Shown: one piece after another, positions 25,386 through 35,111 of the stretch
Layout of the letters: every line of letters starts with the position of its first letter
Numbering within the stretch: position 1 is the first letter of the stretch
Assembly: GCA_001552895.1 (NCBI GenBank)
Contig: KQ959663.1
Location: forward strand, 1-64,000
Length of the DNA: 64,000 nt
Source of the DNA: Tissierellia bacterium KA00581
GTDB taxonomy: Bacteria; Bacillota; Clostridia; Tissierellales; Peptoniphilaceae
Reading direction: 5' to 3'
Made by a program: the position numbers and the translations under genes
The notes under the pieces: model-generated
Told to the model about the DNA's origin: nothing
Databases searched by the model: none
The model's input: the letters and a program-made list of their open reading frames with translations, nothing else

Positions 25386-26238
25386 TAAACCCTCCTATAA
25401 TTATAGATTTGATTATAAACAATTGTAAATAATTTATTATCAAAAGCACAATCTAAAAAATAATTTCAAGCATTTTAGTTAGTTTAATTATAAATATATA
25501 CTCTATTTAATGATGTATCATTTAGTTAAATTTTAAAAATTACTAAATCATTAAAAATCATTTTAATTTTAAATAAAAATAATTAAAAAATTACTTTTGA
25601 TATTATTTTTTCATAATATTGGTATGTATCATCAAACATCAAAATCCATATTAAAAAAGTCTTATAATTAAACAATTAAAAAAATTTTGTCATTATAAAT
25701 ATTACACCTTAATATATAATATATTAAATCTAAATAAGACTATACAAATTAAGCCTACTTATTGACTACTAATAAACTTTTTAATTTTCTTTTTCTTGAT
25801 TTTATAACAATTAAATCAATTACTTAGCTATAACCAATTTAATTATATTAAAACTCATTATCGTTGTCAATACTTTTTTTTATATTTTTTTAAATTTATA
25901 TCGAAAATAATTTACATAACAAATTTTAATGTTAAATAAAAAATCTTTAAATTCATAAATTTAAAATTATAAGTAAAATTAAATTTTTTCTATCAATTAT
26001 TTTTTATTTTTTCTAATAAAAATTTTTTTCTTTTCTCTGTCTACATGAAGTTTGAGAAATTATACAATCTAATTTATAAGATACATATTTTACATATCTT
26101 TTATTATTTAATATAGTAACTTTTAGTTATTTCTAAAACTTCTTTATTTTAACGCAATTTAATACTTTAGATATTAAATAATCATTTTTTATCTCGTAAA
26201 CTATATTTTAAAATTGTTAAAATATATATGGGAAATAA
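25386..26238. promoter_or_regulatory. 850-bp AT-rich upstream region of the FMN protein gene
   Basis: No gene is seen. A small perfect palindrome AATGAT-GT-ATCATT lies at about 25518-25531 upstream of the FMN protein gene, reminiscent of a Fur/PerR-type half-site arrangement. A related GTATGTATCATC occurs near 25621-25632. These could control the electron-transfer operon, but the regulator is not known. The remainder is featureless. Confidence 0.35.
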
Positions 26239-26264
26239 AAAAGACGGTGTTTTTACCGTCTTAC
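26239..26264 (-). terminator. Terminator of the GIY-YIG gene
   Basis: AAGACGGT and ACCGTCTT form an 8-bp stem followed on the minus strand by TTTTTTATTT, 11 bases beyond the GIY-YIG gene stop. Confidence 0.88.
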
Positions 26265-26274
26265 TAAGTAATTA

Positions 26275-27171
26275 TTATTGAATTTCTTTTTCTTCTAGTT
26301 CTTTAAGTGTAATATCATCTTTTGTTTTCCAATCTGTTCTTCCATTTGTATGCATACCTAATACAAAAGAAGAAGCATATGAAGGACTATTAAAAAGGTA
26401 ATTTTTTATTATTTTTCCATTTACTATTTCATTATTTTTCCTTAATTTTTCTCTTAATTCTTTAATTGATTTTGGTATAGCATTAGAATCTACTTGTTCA
26501 ATCATACTACCCTTTAATACAACAAAGCCTTCATTTGTTCTTTTACATTTTGCTTTAATTAATTTATTTGACCTTTTAATTTTTCTTGATAAATATAGTA
26601 TCAATTCATCATAATTATTTTTATTATCAAAAACTTTTGTTTCTTTTTTTGTTATAGGAATAAATACTTTATAACCTAAAACACCAAGAACCATCTTTGA
26701 ATATTCTATAAAATCCTCAAGTTCTGATTCTTTTTCTTCAGTTACATTTCCTGGATTTGGGTCATTGTTATTTCTAACTGTATATCTTTCAGTTTCTTTA
26801 GCTAAATTTGTAAATTTATTTTCAAGATAAGATATTTCTGTAGGACCAAAAGAATTATTTTGTGTTGTTAGCATTACTACATCAGAAAAATAAATTGAAT
26901 CTTTTAAGTGTTCATTTACCCTAAAGAGAACACCTTCTCCATTTTTTCTTATTCCTGCTTGCCCTATATAAACCTCATCTTCATCTGAATCATTTTTGCT
27001 AAACAAAAAGTATACTCCACTTTGTTTTAAATCTTGTCTATCTTTACATTTATCTAAATATAATCTTGGAATCTTATAAGCTATACCTGTCCAGTTAGAT
27101 AATGTACATTTTATCCTTCCTGTAACTTCTCCATCCATTAAAAACAAATTAAAATTTTTACTGTTTTTCAT
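26275..27171 (-). CDS. GIY-YIG nuclease family protein with DUF4357-type C-terminus
   Basis: This 298-residue protein has the GIY-YIG core split as SGVYFLFS near residues 51-58 and DEVYIGQAGI near 65-74, followed by a helix with Arg (LFRVNEHLKD) and a glutamate-bearing helix (ISYLENKFTNLA). The C-terminal third (GFVVLKGSMIEQ, LREKLRKNNEI, FNSPSYASSFVLG) matches the DUF4357 domain that often follows GIY-YIG in proteins of restriction or defence neighbourhoods. It is monocistronic and begins the accessory stretch. A defence or DNA-processing role is plausible but unproven. Confidence 0.8.
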   Translation of the reverse strand: MKNSKNFNLFLMDGEVTGRIKCTLSNWTGIAYKIPRLYLDKCKDRQDLKQSGVYFLFSKNDSDEDEVYIGQAGIRKNGEGVLFRVNEHLKDSIYFSDVVMLTTQNNSFGPTEISYLENKFTNLAKETERYTVRNNNDPNPGNVTEEKESELEDFIEYSKMVLGVLGYKVFIPITKKETKVFDNKNNYDELILYLSRKIKRSNKLIKAKCKRTNEGFVVLKGSMIEQVDSNAIPKSIKELREKLRKNNEIVNGKIIKNYLFNSPSYASSFVLGMHTNGRTDWKTKDDITLKELEEKEIQ

Positions 27172-27348
27172 AATTTTCTCCTCATATTTATCTTTTTAAT
27201 TCTCATAAATAAGATTTTTAGATAGCTTGTTAATTATTTTTTAGTTAATTTTTAGTTAAATTTTTTAATAACCTCATAATTATAATCTTTAGTAAGTTTT
27301 TGCTTTTTTTATAAATAAGATCACAATCATATTACATAGTTTTTCTTA
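27172..27348. other. Short AT-rich spacer
   Basis: Only the promoter region of the GIY-YIG gene is expected here. The repeated TTTTTAGTTAATTTTTAGTTAAATTTTTT run has no recognisable function. Confidence 0.3.
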
Positions 27349-28098
27349 TTATATTTCTTTTAAAAATTTTAAAGCCAAATATAACTTTTTAATATCATGG
27401 TTTGCTCTATTAAGTCCATCAACTTCATGTGAACTCTCATTTAATACATCTCCAGACTCAAGAAAGCTATAAAGTTCAATACTATAAAAATCACAAGCTG
27501 CTTGAACACCTGCAAGTTCCATTTCTACCGCTATACACCCCTGTTGCTTTCTCTTTGATAAAAGCCCACGTGTTTCTCGAAGCATAACATCTGTAGTCCA
27601 AACCTTTCCTTTTATATAAGGAGCTTTTTCTCTAATAAAAAAATCTTCAACCTTATCACTGTTTTTAATATCAAGATAATCTGAAGGAGCTTTATAATAG
27701 TAAGATGTCCCCTCACCCCTATAAGCCTCTGTTGGTATAATGTATTTTCCAAAAGTATTTTCCTTGTCAAGACTACCACAAGATCCAAACATAATAAATT
27801 TATTTGCACCTGTAATCCAATTAACTTCTACACAATCTGCTGAAGCAAGAGCTGAACCCATCATACTAAGGTAGAATACAAATTCTTGAGTTTCAAAGTT
27901 ACTTTTATATATTGTTCTTGAGCCATTTACAGAGTCTATTTTGCCAATTTCTTGGCATTTAAAGTTACTAAGTAAATATTCTAGTATACTTTTTGAAAAT
28001 ATTATCAAGCATTTTTCTGTCAAATTTTTCTTTTCTCCATAAAAGTCTTTTAAACTTATAACTTCTTCTGTATCTTTATCATAGCTGTCTATTATCAT
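27349..28098 (-). CDS. Nucleoside phosphorylase (PNP/UDP family)
   Basis: This 249-residue member of the purine nucleoside/uridine phosphorylase family has FIMFGSCGSLDKE near residue 105 (phosphate-binding glycine-rich segment), VWTTDVMLRET near 168 and the nucleoside-binding motif AVEMELAGVQAAC near 190. It would split a nucleoside with phosphate into base and ribose-1-phosphate. The unusually short family form and lack of clear base-specificity residues leave the substrate open. It is monocistronic with TAGGAGATTA before the ATG. Confidence 0.85.
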   Translation of the reverse strand: MIIDSYDKDTEEVISLKDFYGEKKNLTEKCLIIFSKSILEYLLSNFKCQEIGKIDSVNGSRTIYKSNFETQEFVFYLSMMGSALASADCVEVNWITGANKFIMFGSCGSLDKENTFGKYIIPTEAYRGEGTSYYYKAPSDYLDIKNSDKVEDFFIREKAPYIKGKVWTTDVMLRETRGLLSKRKQQGCIAVEMELAGVQAACDFYSIELYSFLESGDVLNESSHEVDGLNRANHDIKKLYLALKFLKEI

Positions 28099-28374
28099 AA
28101 TTTAATCTCCTAGTTCCTATTATATTTCAAATTATTTATTATCTATCAAATAACTTTGAATACTCTTAGCATTTGAATTTACAAACTCATTTTAAAGCGT
28201 TCTAACATTTCTAATTATTAACTTAACTATTCTTATATTATCTTTATCAGATATAATGAATAATCTTTAAATTTATAATTTTTCTCCTTTATAGAGATAA
28301 ACTTTTTCTAATTCTTTATTTTTTCTTTTAGAACTTATTTCTATTTCATTTTTAAAAATATCTTTTATTATAAT

Positions 28375-28989
28375 TTATTTATAAATCCAAGTCTCCGTCT
28401 TTTCTATAAATCCATTAGAAAAATTATTCTTAAGCCTCATTGCAATGGGATTGACATCATCAGCCTCAAAAACAATCGTATCATAATTGTAAAAAAGAAC
28501 TTGACAAAGTGAAAGCAAAAAATCATCTCCCAAAGAAGTTTCATCGCAAAGCACATAAGCTATCTCATTATCCTCTACAAAAGCAAAATTTTTCTCGTCA
28601 ACAAAATAAACTTCATTTGGTAAAATTTCCATAAATTCTTCAAAGCCAGCTGTCAAAGGATTAATCGCTTGATGCATTTTTTTGTAATGAATATAATAAT
28701 TCCAAGAAAACTCACGATTTTTAACTGTCCTCATAATTTTTACATAACTTGATGCAACTCGTAAATCAGAAGAAGAAAATTCACATAAATAGCAAGTACG
28801 CATAAGCTTAAAACCATTTTGCAAAATAAAATTCCTCTTTAAATCATCTTTCTCCTCTAGCATAATCTGAAGAGGCGTGCCGTATTTCTCAGTAATTGCA
28901 CGAAAAGATAGCAATGGGCTTATGTCCTCATTTTCAAAATCAATATAAATATTTTTATTGTGAAAATCATTTCTATAAACCGTTAACAT
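28375..28989 (-). CDS. Acetyltransferase-like protein of unknown function
   Basis: This 204-residue protein is not securely recognised. The alternation of strands and helices, with QNGFKLMRTCYLCEF near 54-68 and a C-terminal IAMRLKNNFSNGFIEKTETWIYK-type ending split across 183-204, resembles a pair of degenerate GNAT folds. The classical acetyl-CoA loop (Q/RxxGxG/A) is missing. It has a good AAAGGAGGTTTT site. Base composition is slightly less AT-rich than its neighbours, fitting the accessory character of this stretch. Confidence 0.55.
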   Translation of the reverse strand: MLTVYRNDFHNKNIYIDFENEDISPLLSFRAITEKYGTPLQIMLEEKDDLKRNFILQNGFKLMRTCYLCEFSSSDLRVASSYVKIMRTVKNREFSWNYYIHYKKMHQAINPLTAGFEEFMEILPNEVYFVDEKNFAFVEDNEIAYVLCDETSLGDDFLLSLCQVLFYNYDTIVFEADDVNPIAMRLKNNFSNGFIEKTETWIYK

Positions 28990-29418
28990 AAAACCTCCTT
29001 TAATACAAAAATTTACTTCTCAATGAAATATATACTTTAAAAATATTTATTAATTTTTTAAAAGAGTCAAATATACAACTCTTAATAAATTTTTTAAGTA
29101 ATTTATAAGAAAGCAATATGCAAAATTTATTAAATTTTTATAAAATAGCATTTAAAAATTATAAATATTTTTTTAATTATATATTTAAATAACAATATTG
29201 TCAATTTTATAAAATTGTATAAAAATATAAGACCCTAGTTTTACTAGAGTCTTGTATTTTTTATTCCAATTCTTCTTTTTAAAACGTCCGATATATCCCA
29301 AAGCTTTCAAAATACCAGATTTTATTTTTTAGAGTATCACCAAATCCATCTGATTATAGACGTTTTCAGATTTTTAGTCCCGCCCCAGTCCCAGTAGCAA
29401 GTAAAGAAAATTAATTCA
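28990..29418. other. Gap holding a terminator and an unexplained GC-richer block
   Basis: A hairpin at about 29230-29254 (AAGACCCTAG/CTAGAGTCTT with one mismatch) can terminate the restriction operon on the minus strand. The block 29275-29400 is less AT-rich than the surroundings (GTCCCGCCCCAGTCCCAGTAG). Its minus-strand frames contain broken coding-like stretches (GILKALGYIGRFKKKNW), so it may be a decayed gene or repeat at the edge of the restriction island. The rest is AT-rich. Confidence 0.4.
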
Positions 29419-31608
29419 CTAAATATAATATTTGTTAAATTGGCTAGTTAATTTTTCATTACAAAATATCTTTAACTGATTTAAATAAGATAATGGTATT
29501 TCGAAAAACTCTATTGGGTTTAGTTGAAATATATAATCATTTTCTATATGATTTGTTTCATTTACGAATTTACAAACATTTGGGTATTCTTTTTTAAGCT
29601 GTGACATCAAAGTACCGCTCTCTCTATCTTTTTCGAATAAAAATCTAATTGCAATTATTTGTGTATATATATTTTCATTTTTAACTAATTGTAATAATTT
29701 GTAATCGCTTGTTTCATCAAGTAAATCATTATAATTCATCTCGGGAATAAAACCATTTATAAAAGCCATTCCTTTACTAATAAAATCTGATTTGTTTTTA
29801 TAAACTATTCTACTTTCATATTTATCTAATTGTCTTCCGTGTATTAGATTTGATAAAACATCATATGCAGAATCTTCTATAAAATCAGGTGTTGTCAATT
29901 CAATAAATTTTCTCAAGTTAATTATCCTAATAGCTATGTCATAAGAATTTTCTAGAGCAATACTTCGAGTTAATTCCACAACATTTTTCAAATCACTTTT
30001 GGTTATCTCTTTTTCTTCTAAATTTCCATCATTATTAACAAGGTATGTTGCATATACTGGTGTATGTATATCATATCTTCTTAAAAATTTGCCCTGTACG
30101 TAATCAATAACTGGCTGTAAATCATGAGTTAACATCAATACAGTTTTATTTTTAAAGCTAAACTCCTTATTATCAAATAATCTTTTTGTTACAGCAAATT
30201 TTTTATTTTTATCAAAAGAAGTTATAGGATCATCTAAAATAATTAGATCTACGTCATCATTGGCTACTTCAAACATAAACATTACTAGAGAAAAAGCATT
30301 TTTTTCACCCCAACTTAAATGATTTTGTGGGTTTTCTATTTTGTCAATTTCGTCTGCATTACTTGGAATTAAATAACAAATAGCATTATTTTCCCCATTG
30401 TTTTTTAAAATAAATTTGTAAGGAAAACCTGCTATTGCAAAAAAATCATTTATATCTCCTCTCCTATCCTTTATTAAATCCTCCATTTTTTGCTGACATT
30501 TAAGAAATAATGTCTTTATAGCTGATGTTTTATCTCTTAGTTCATCAATTTTTTCATTAATTCCTTTTATTAAAGATTTAATCTTCTCAGTTGTATAAAA
30601 TTTAGATATTTGTCTATTATCAATAATAAAATTATCCAGTTGTGACTCTATATCTTCGAGTTGCTCACGAGATACATTCATGGGATTAAATTTAAATAAT
30701 TGCTTTATTTTTACGTATAAATATTCTGTTTCGATTCCCATCTGATTCATCTCAGCTATTAGTTCATTAGATTTAGAACTATCACCAATATATTTCTCCA
30801 AAATTTTAACAGAGCTTTGTTTAATATATCCTTTTTCTACAGCATTTTGTAAAAAATCCAATACTTCGTTTGCTGTTTTTAAAGCAGAGTTTTTAAATAC
30901 AGTTGATATTGTTTTATTTTGTTTTTCAATACTTTCTAAATTCATATTATGAGTACAAAATGGGCACGATTCACCATTCATTTGTTTTATTCCATCATTT
31001 CTCCATTTAGCCCATTTTGATACATCAGAAAAGTCTCTATTTTCATAAAACGGTTTATATGAATTTAACTCTTCGTGATTATCAAAGCCCGAACCATTTC
31101 CTTTTAATAATTCTCCTAAGCCACCTCTTTTTGAAATATTACCATTATCAAAATTAGTGATGTTTCTATAACTAGGAAGAAAATTCATCAAATCATTCAA
31201 TTCTTCCGATTCTTCAAAAATATTTTTCAAACTTTTTAATAAATTTTCTGTATTTTCCCTCATCTTATCTAATTCTTTATCACGCAAAAAAACTTGATAT
31301 GAATTATTTAAAAAGCTATCATTTTCAAAAAGGTATTTATTTACATAGTTTTCATCAAATAATCTTACTTTCTTAAACTTACAATTTTTTATTTTAGGAT
31401 CTACATCCGAATTATACGGCCTTAAATTAGATAGCGAATCATTATCTTGATTTGAAAAATATAAAATTGCCTTACTAATTGTAGATTTCCCTGTTCCATT
31501 CAAACCATATTTAATATTAAGTGAATTAGTATTTATATTAATATTTGCACTTTTGATACAATTACAATTTTCTATATTAATGCTCATCACTTCATTTATA
31601 CCTTCCAT
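29419..31608 (-). CDS. RloC/PrrC-like AAA ATPase, putative tRNA anticodon nuclease
   Basis: This 729-residue ABC-type ATPase has Walker A GLNGTGKST at 35-43, a coiled-coil middle with a zinc-hook-like CPFC at 215-218, signature LSWGEKNAFSL near 432, Walker B LIILDDP near 455 and an H-loop HD at 495. Its layout and N-terminus match the RloC/PrrC (AAA_13) family. The C-terminal region has Arg655-x3-Glu659 and a His at 687 (NETNHIEND), close to the Arg-x3-Glu...His triad of PrrC/RloC anticodon nucleases. It is the last gene of the HpaII-type restriction operon, as PrrC is linked to a type Ic system. Nuclease function is inferred; it could also be another RM-associated ATPase. Confidence 0.7.
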   Translation of the reverse strand: MEGINEVMSINIENCNCIKSANININTNSLNIKYGLNGTGKSTISKAILYFSNQDNDSLSNLRPYNSDVDPKIKNCKFKKVRLFDENYVNKYLFENDSFLNNSYQVFLRDKELDKMRENTENLLKSLKNIFEESEELNDLMNFLPSYRNITNFDNGNISKRGGLGELLKGNGSGFDNHEELNSYKPFYENRDFSDVSKWAKWRNDGIKQMNGESCPFCTHNMNLESIEKQNKTISTVFKNSALKTANEVLDFLQNAVEKGYIKQSSVKILEKYIGDSSKSNELIAEMNQMGIETEYLYVKIKQLFKFNPMNVSREQLEDIESQLDNFIIDNRQISKFYTTEKIKSLIKGINEKIDELRDKTSAIKTLFLKCQQKMEDLIKDRRGDINDFFAIAGFPYKFILKNNGENNAICYLIPSNADEIDKIENPQNHLSWGEKNAFSLVMFMFEVANDDVDLIILDDPITSFDKNKKFAVTKRLFDNKEFSFKNKTVLMLTHDLQPVIDYVQGKFLRRYDIHTPVYATYLVNNDGNLEEKEITKSDLKNVVELTRSIALENSYDIAIRIINLRKFIELTTPDFIEDSAYDVLSNLIHGRQLDKYESRIVYKNKSDFISKGMAFINGFIPEMNYNDLLDETSDYKLLQLVKNENIYTQIIAIRFLFEKDRESGTLMSQLKKEYPNVCKFVNETNHIENDYIFQLNPIEFFEIPLSYLNQLKIFCNEKLTSQFNKYYI

Positions 31609-31663
31609 TTTACTCCTCCATACATATTATAAAATTAATTTTTTATATTTAAAAATTCAAAAT

Positions 31664-32746
31664 TTATCTAAACCTGATTTGAAGATTTAACTTAATAAAA
31701 TCTTCTCCATCCTCACTATAAACTTCTCCAAAATCATGTCTTGATGTGGATGCTGTTTCATATTTTGTATTATTAAGTAAATATTCTTCAAAATAATTGC
31801 GATTATAAATATGATATGCTAATATATCCCCTTGTTTGGTTACAATTATATATCCTCCATTAGCTTCATCAATACCATCCCAAATTGTTGCTGGTTTCAT
31901 ACCTAGCGCCACTGCTGTTAAAAACTTTTTAAATTTATACCTATAGGCATTAACATTTCCATAATTCATTGGATTTTCAACTTCCAGCTTCTTTACCATA
32001 TCTATGCAATTACTAATCCCATCCCTATAAAAATATAAAATTGTTTCTGCAATAATATTATCCATTGAACTATCAATTAATACTAAATTATCAGAAAAAG
32101 TTTGATTTTGCATATCAACATATTCGAGTTGTCCATTCTCTTCAATTATTCTTTTAATTCTTCCCCTAACATCAGTATGTTTTTTACCTTTTGAAACTTT
32201 GTATATCTCATTAGTTTCTTTTACCAATAAGGGATTGTTATGAACAATTTTGTAAATAAAGTTTGTTGTTTTTCCAGCATTCAATAAAGTAGGCGAAGAT
32301 CCTAATTCTGATTTAATTGAAAATCCAACTGTTGGAGAATATCCTGTATTTACATCAACTATTTTCATGGTAATATCACTTTTTTCTCTTGCAGGTACAG
32401 ATAATTTATAACAGGATATTCCTTTCATAAATTTTTCAGTTTTTTCTATTTGAAATGCAGAACCCTTTGCATTACAAATTTCATCAAGAAGCCGCTCTGA
32501 TTCTTTTTCAAATTCATTTCTATCAACTGATTTTATTTTTTTACCATTAATATAAATATCTATTAGTTTTCCAGTTGTATATTCTTTTAATTCTCCAGAT
32601 ATTTCTTCTCTAATAATCTTTATGATAGGAAAATAAATATCATTAAGTTTATTTAGCTCACTATCAGCAGCGTATATTTTTCCATCAGCTAAGAGTTTGA
32701 ATAATACATATATTTCAGACCATTCCCCTTTGTTTCCACTTATCAC
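31664..32746 (-). CDS. HpaII-family type II restriction endonuclease
   Basis: This 360-residue protein begins MISGNKGEWSEIYVLFKLLADGKIYAADSELN, split here by the reader as the conserved N-terminus of HpaII-like endonucleases, which cleave CCGG. Other family segments are PTVGFSIKSELGSSPTLLNAGKTTNF near 134 (containing the nuclease-type E-x-K pattern S-I-K-S-E-L-G) and VTKQGDILAYHIYNR near 308. The start is a GTG at 32744-32746 directly behind the methyltransferase stop; the GGAGGTAG site overlaps that stop, so the two are translationally coupled. The usual HpaII length is about 358 residues, so it looks intact. Confidence 0.85.
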   Translation of the reverse strand: MISGNKGEWSEIYVLFKLLADGKIYAADSELNKLNDIYFPIIKIIREEISGELKEYTTGKLIDIYINGKKIKSVDRNEFEKESERLLDEICNAKGSAFQIEKTEKFMKGISCYKLSVPAREKSDITMKIVDVNTGYSPTVGFSIKSELGSSPTLLNAGKTTNFIYKIVHNNPLLVKETNEIYKVSKGKKHTDVRGRIKRIIEENGQLEYVDMQNQTFSDNLVLIDSSMDNIIAETILYFYRDGISNCIDMVKKLEVENPMNYGNVNAYRYKFKKFLTAVALGMKPATIWDGIDEANGGYIIVTKQGDILAYHIYNRNYFEEYLLNNTKYETASTSRHDFGEVYSEDGEDFIKLNLQIRFR

Positions 32747-32749
32747 TTT

Positions 32750-33793
32750 CTACCTCCATGCAAATTCTAATTGTTCATAATATTCTTTATCTTTAGCAAC
32801 ATTTTCAATTATAACACCTTCTAGTTGCTTTTTAATATTATCAGCAATTGCTTTTATTACAGAAACAGTTACTGAATTTCCAAATTGTTTATAAAGATGA
32901 GTATCAGCAACAACTAATTTGAAATCATCTGGGAATCCTTGTAGTCTTGCCCACTCCCTTGGTGTCATTTTTCTAATATATTCTCTATTTATTTTCCCTT
33001 TTATATGAGTTACGGGAATAAAATCAGTTAATCTTTTATCAATTATTAAATTTCTTTCTCTTCCCATTCCTCCACATACAATAGCTCCAGCAATAGAATT
33101 TACATCTCTGATTTCATATCCAAAACCATTACCCTTTGCTTGGTGTCTTTGCTTATGCTTCCTTAAAGACTCAAGATATACATCAGATAAATAATATTTA
33201 GGAGAAGTCTCTTTTTCTTCCATAATATCTGCAATGACCTTAGTATCGTCAATTTTTTCTGGAAAAATAAATTTATTAGGTGATATATCTTCTCTAAATG
33301 CAACTATATATATTCTTTCTCTATTTTGTGGAACACTAAAATCTTTACTATTAATAACCTTGTAAAAAACTCTATAACCCAAATCATTTAATGTTTTTTT
33401 TATAATTTTAAATGTTTTACCTCTATCATGATTTACCAAATTTTTTACATTTTCACAAAAAACAACTTTAGGTTTATGAAATTCCACTATTCTAGCGACA
33501 TCGAAAAATAAAGTACCTCTTGTGTCTTCAAAACCTTTTTTTTGACCAGCTAAGGAAAATGCTTGGCATGGAAATCCAGCTAATAAAATATCATGGATAG
33601 GTATATCAATTTCATTGATTTTTGTTATATCCCCAAAAATTTTAGGTTTTTCTCCAAAATTAGCTATATATGTTTCTTGAGCTTTCTTATCCCATTCAGA
33701 TACAAAAACTGTTTCTATATCATTACCAAATGCTTGATCAAAACCAAGCCTAATTCCGCCTATTCCTGCAAATAAATCTATTGATTTATACAT
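32750..33793 (-). CDS. DNA (cytosine-5) methyltransferase, HpaII type
   Basis: This 347-residue m5C methyltransferase has motif I DLFAGIGGIRLGF, motif IV AGFPCQAFSLAGQ with the catalytic Cys near residue 76, motif VI ENVKNL, motif VIII QNRERIYIVAF, a target-recognition region with RHQAKGNGFGY near 215, motif IX RKMTPREWARLQGFP and motif X FGNSVTVSVIKAI. It protects host DNA at the endonuclease site, probably CCGG given its HpaII-like partner. Order in the operon is controller, methyltransferase, endonuclease, ATPase, so protection is made first. Confidence 0.92.
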   Translation of the reverse strand: MYKSIDLFAGIGGIRLGFDQAFGNDIETVFVSEWDKKAQETYIANFGEKPKIFGDITKINEIDIPIHDILLAGFPCQAFSLAGQKKGFEDTRGTLFFDVARIVEFHKPKVVFCENVKNLVNHDRGKTFKIIKKTLNDLGYRVFYKVINSKDFSVPQNRERIYIVAFREDISPNKFIFPEKIDDTKVIADIMEEKETSPKYYLSDVYLESLRKHKQRHQAKGNGFGYEIRDVNSIAGAIVCGGMGRERNLIIDKRLTDFIPVTHIKGKINREYIRKMTPREWARLQGFPDDFKLVVADTHLYKQFGNSVTVSVIKAIADNIKKQLEGVIIENVAKDKEYYEQLEFAWR

Positions 33794-33803
33794 TGTTAAT
33801 CAC

Positions 33804-34016
33804 CTACAATAACTCCACTATATCTTCAACCTTACACTCAAGAACACAACATATCTTTACTATAGTTTCTAAGTCAATTCTTTTAACTTTATTATTACAA
33901 TAAGAATTAAGTTGCGTCCTTTGAAGATTTGCTTCTTTTTCTAATTTGTTTTTGCTTATATTTTTTTCTTCTAAAACCTGGTCTATTTTAAAAATAATTT
34001 TCCCAAAGTTTTGCAT
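33804..34016 (-). CDS. XRE-family controller protein of the restriction system
   Basis: This 70-residue helix-turn-helix protein (KNISKNKLEKEANLQRTQLN near 19-38 as recognition region, then IDLETIVKICCVLECKVEDI) starts the restriction operon, 10 bp before the methyltransferase. Small C proteins in this position delay endonuclease expression when a type II system enters a new host. No clear C-box palindrome was found upstream. Confidence 0.82.
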   Translation of the reverse strand: MQNFGKIIFKIDQVLEEKNISKNKLEKEANLQRTQLNSYCNNKVKRIDLETIVKICCVLECKVEDIVELL

Positions 34017-34119
34017 AAAATTCTCTCCCTTGTAATTTTAAAAACGGCATTTCAATTAATTATATTATATCATATTTTTAAAACTTCTTACAGGTCTAAG
34101 ATATTTTATGGAAATAATT

Positions 34120-34460
34120 CTATTTAGTTCTGTTTAATAATAGGGAATGTATATCCCATATTTTTTTTGATAATTTTTCTATTTTTTCTTTCATATAATC
34201 TATATCTTTCATGTAAATAACACCAGTTGTATTAGTAGCTTTTGCGATCTGGTTTATGTTATTTGTTGCATTTGAAAGTAACCATTGGAGATTTCTAAAT
34301 GGTTCTAGGTCTACAATATAAATTTTTTTTCCAACACACATTTTCTAAGAAAGTGGGACATAGTTTTGCAATTTGCAAGTTTCATTTTCTTTTCAAAAAT
34401 TTCTTTTTCTTCATCTGTTAAATATATTTTCAGTTGATTTTTTCTTTTTCTATTATCCAT
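34120..34460 (-). pseudogene. mobC: mobC-like relaxosome protein, frameshifted in an A8 run
   Basis: Two overlapping frames make one MobC-family plasmid mobilisation protein. The first half (start 34458-34460, MDNRKRKNQLKIYLTDEEKE) continues to CVLEKK. The second half reads from KKIYIVDLEPFRNLQWLLSN to IWDIHSLLLNRTK. They join if one base is removed from the run of eight A residues at about 34327-34334 (minus strand). MobC helps a relaxase nick oriT; no relaxase or oriT is left here, so this is debris of a mobilisable element, or a sequencing slip in a homopolymer. Confidence 0.8.
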
Positions 34461-35111
34461 ATATTTCTCCTTTACACTCATCTTTTGGGATCTTAGGATT
34501 CTCCCTAAAAGTTTGCCCCAGCCAATAGTTTCCAATGAGAGCTTGCTCAAATTGTAGAAACTATTAGGCGAGGGTACAAGATAAAAATCATAATATTATA
34601 TAGCTTTATAAGCTATTGATTTTTTGATTTTTTCGTAAGTGGGTACTCACTTACTGTGCTTGCTACTACTAACAAGTCTTTAATTTGATTTTCAATAATT
34701 TTACAAATAGGAATTAATAAGTGTAACTGTAACTTATAAAATAAAAACTTCCAAAATTAGGCGAGCTTGTTTTAAGAGTCTGCGACAACTCCTTATTATC
34801 AAGCCATTAATTTATGTAATCCTAATTTAAGAAGATTTATAACGATGGGTTACAAGTTACAAAGTTACATCTATATTTTCACTTGATGTGTTGTATCTAT
34901 TTCTAATTGTTTTTCTTTTTTCCATTCTTCTGGCAATAAATTCTTGTCAACTTCTATAAAGTCAGTTTCATTTTCTTCTTTCTTTTCATAATATAGTTTT
35001 ACTGGAATTGAGACCCCACTTGGTGATATTCTATGGGTCTTTTATGACCTAACTAGAATCCACTCATGAAAATAATTATCCATAATCTCTGAAAAAGATT
35101 ACAAATGGATA
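34461..35111. other. Mobile-element debris without an intact gene
   Basis: This 650-bp stretch upstream of the mobC remnant is less AT-rich than the chromosome. It contains an inverted pair GTAAGTGGGTACTCACTTAC at 34635-34654, a plausible recombination or nicking-associated palindrome. The coding fragment 34871-35041 is described separately. No intact gene is present. Confidence 0.45.
34871..35041 (-). pseudogene. C-terminal fragment of an unidentified mobile-element protein
   Basis: A 56-codon open stretch (HRISPSGVSIPVKLYYEK, then FIEVDKNLLPEEWKKEKQ) ends in TAG at 34871-34873 and has no start codon, being preceded by an in-frame TAA. Composition and spacing suggest real coding sequence, probably the tail of a gene from the same element as mobC. 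The family is not recognised. Confidence 0.4.
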
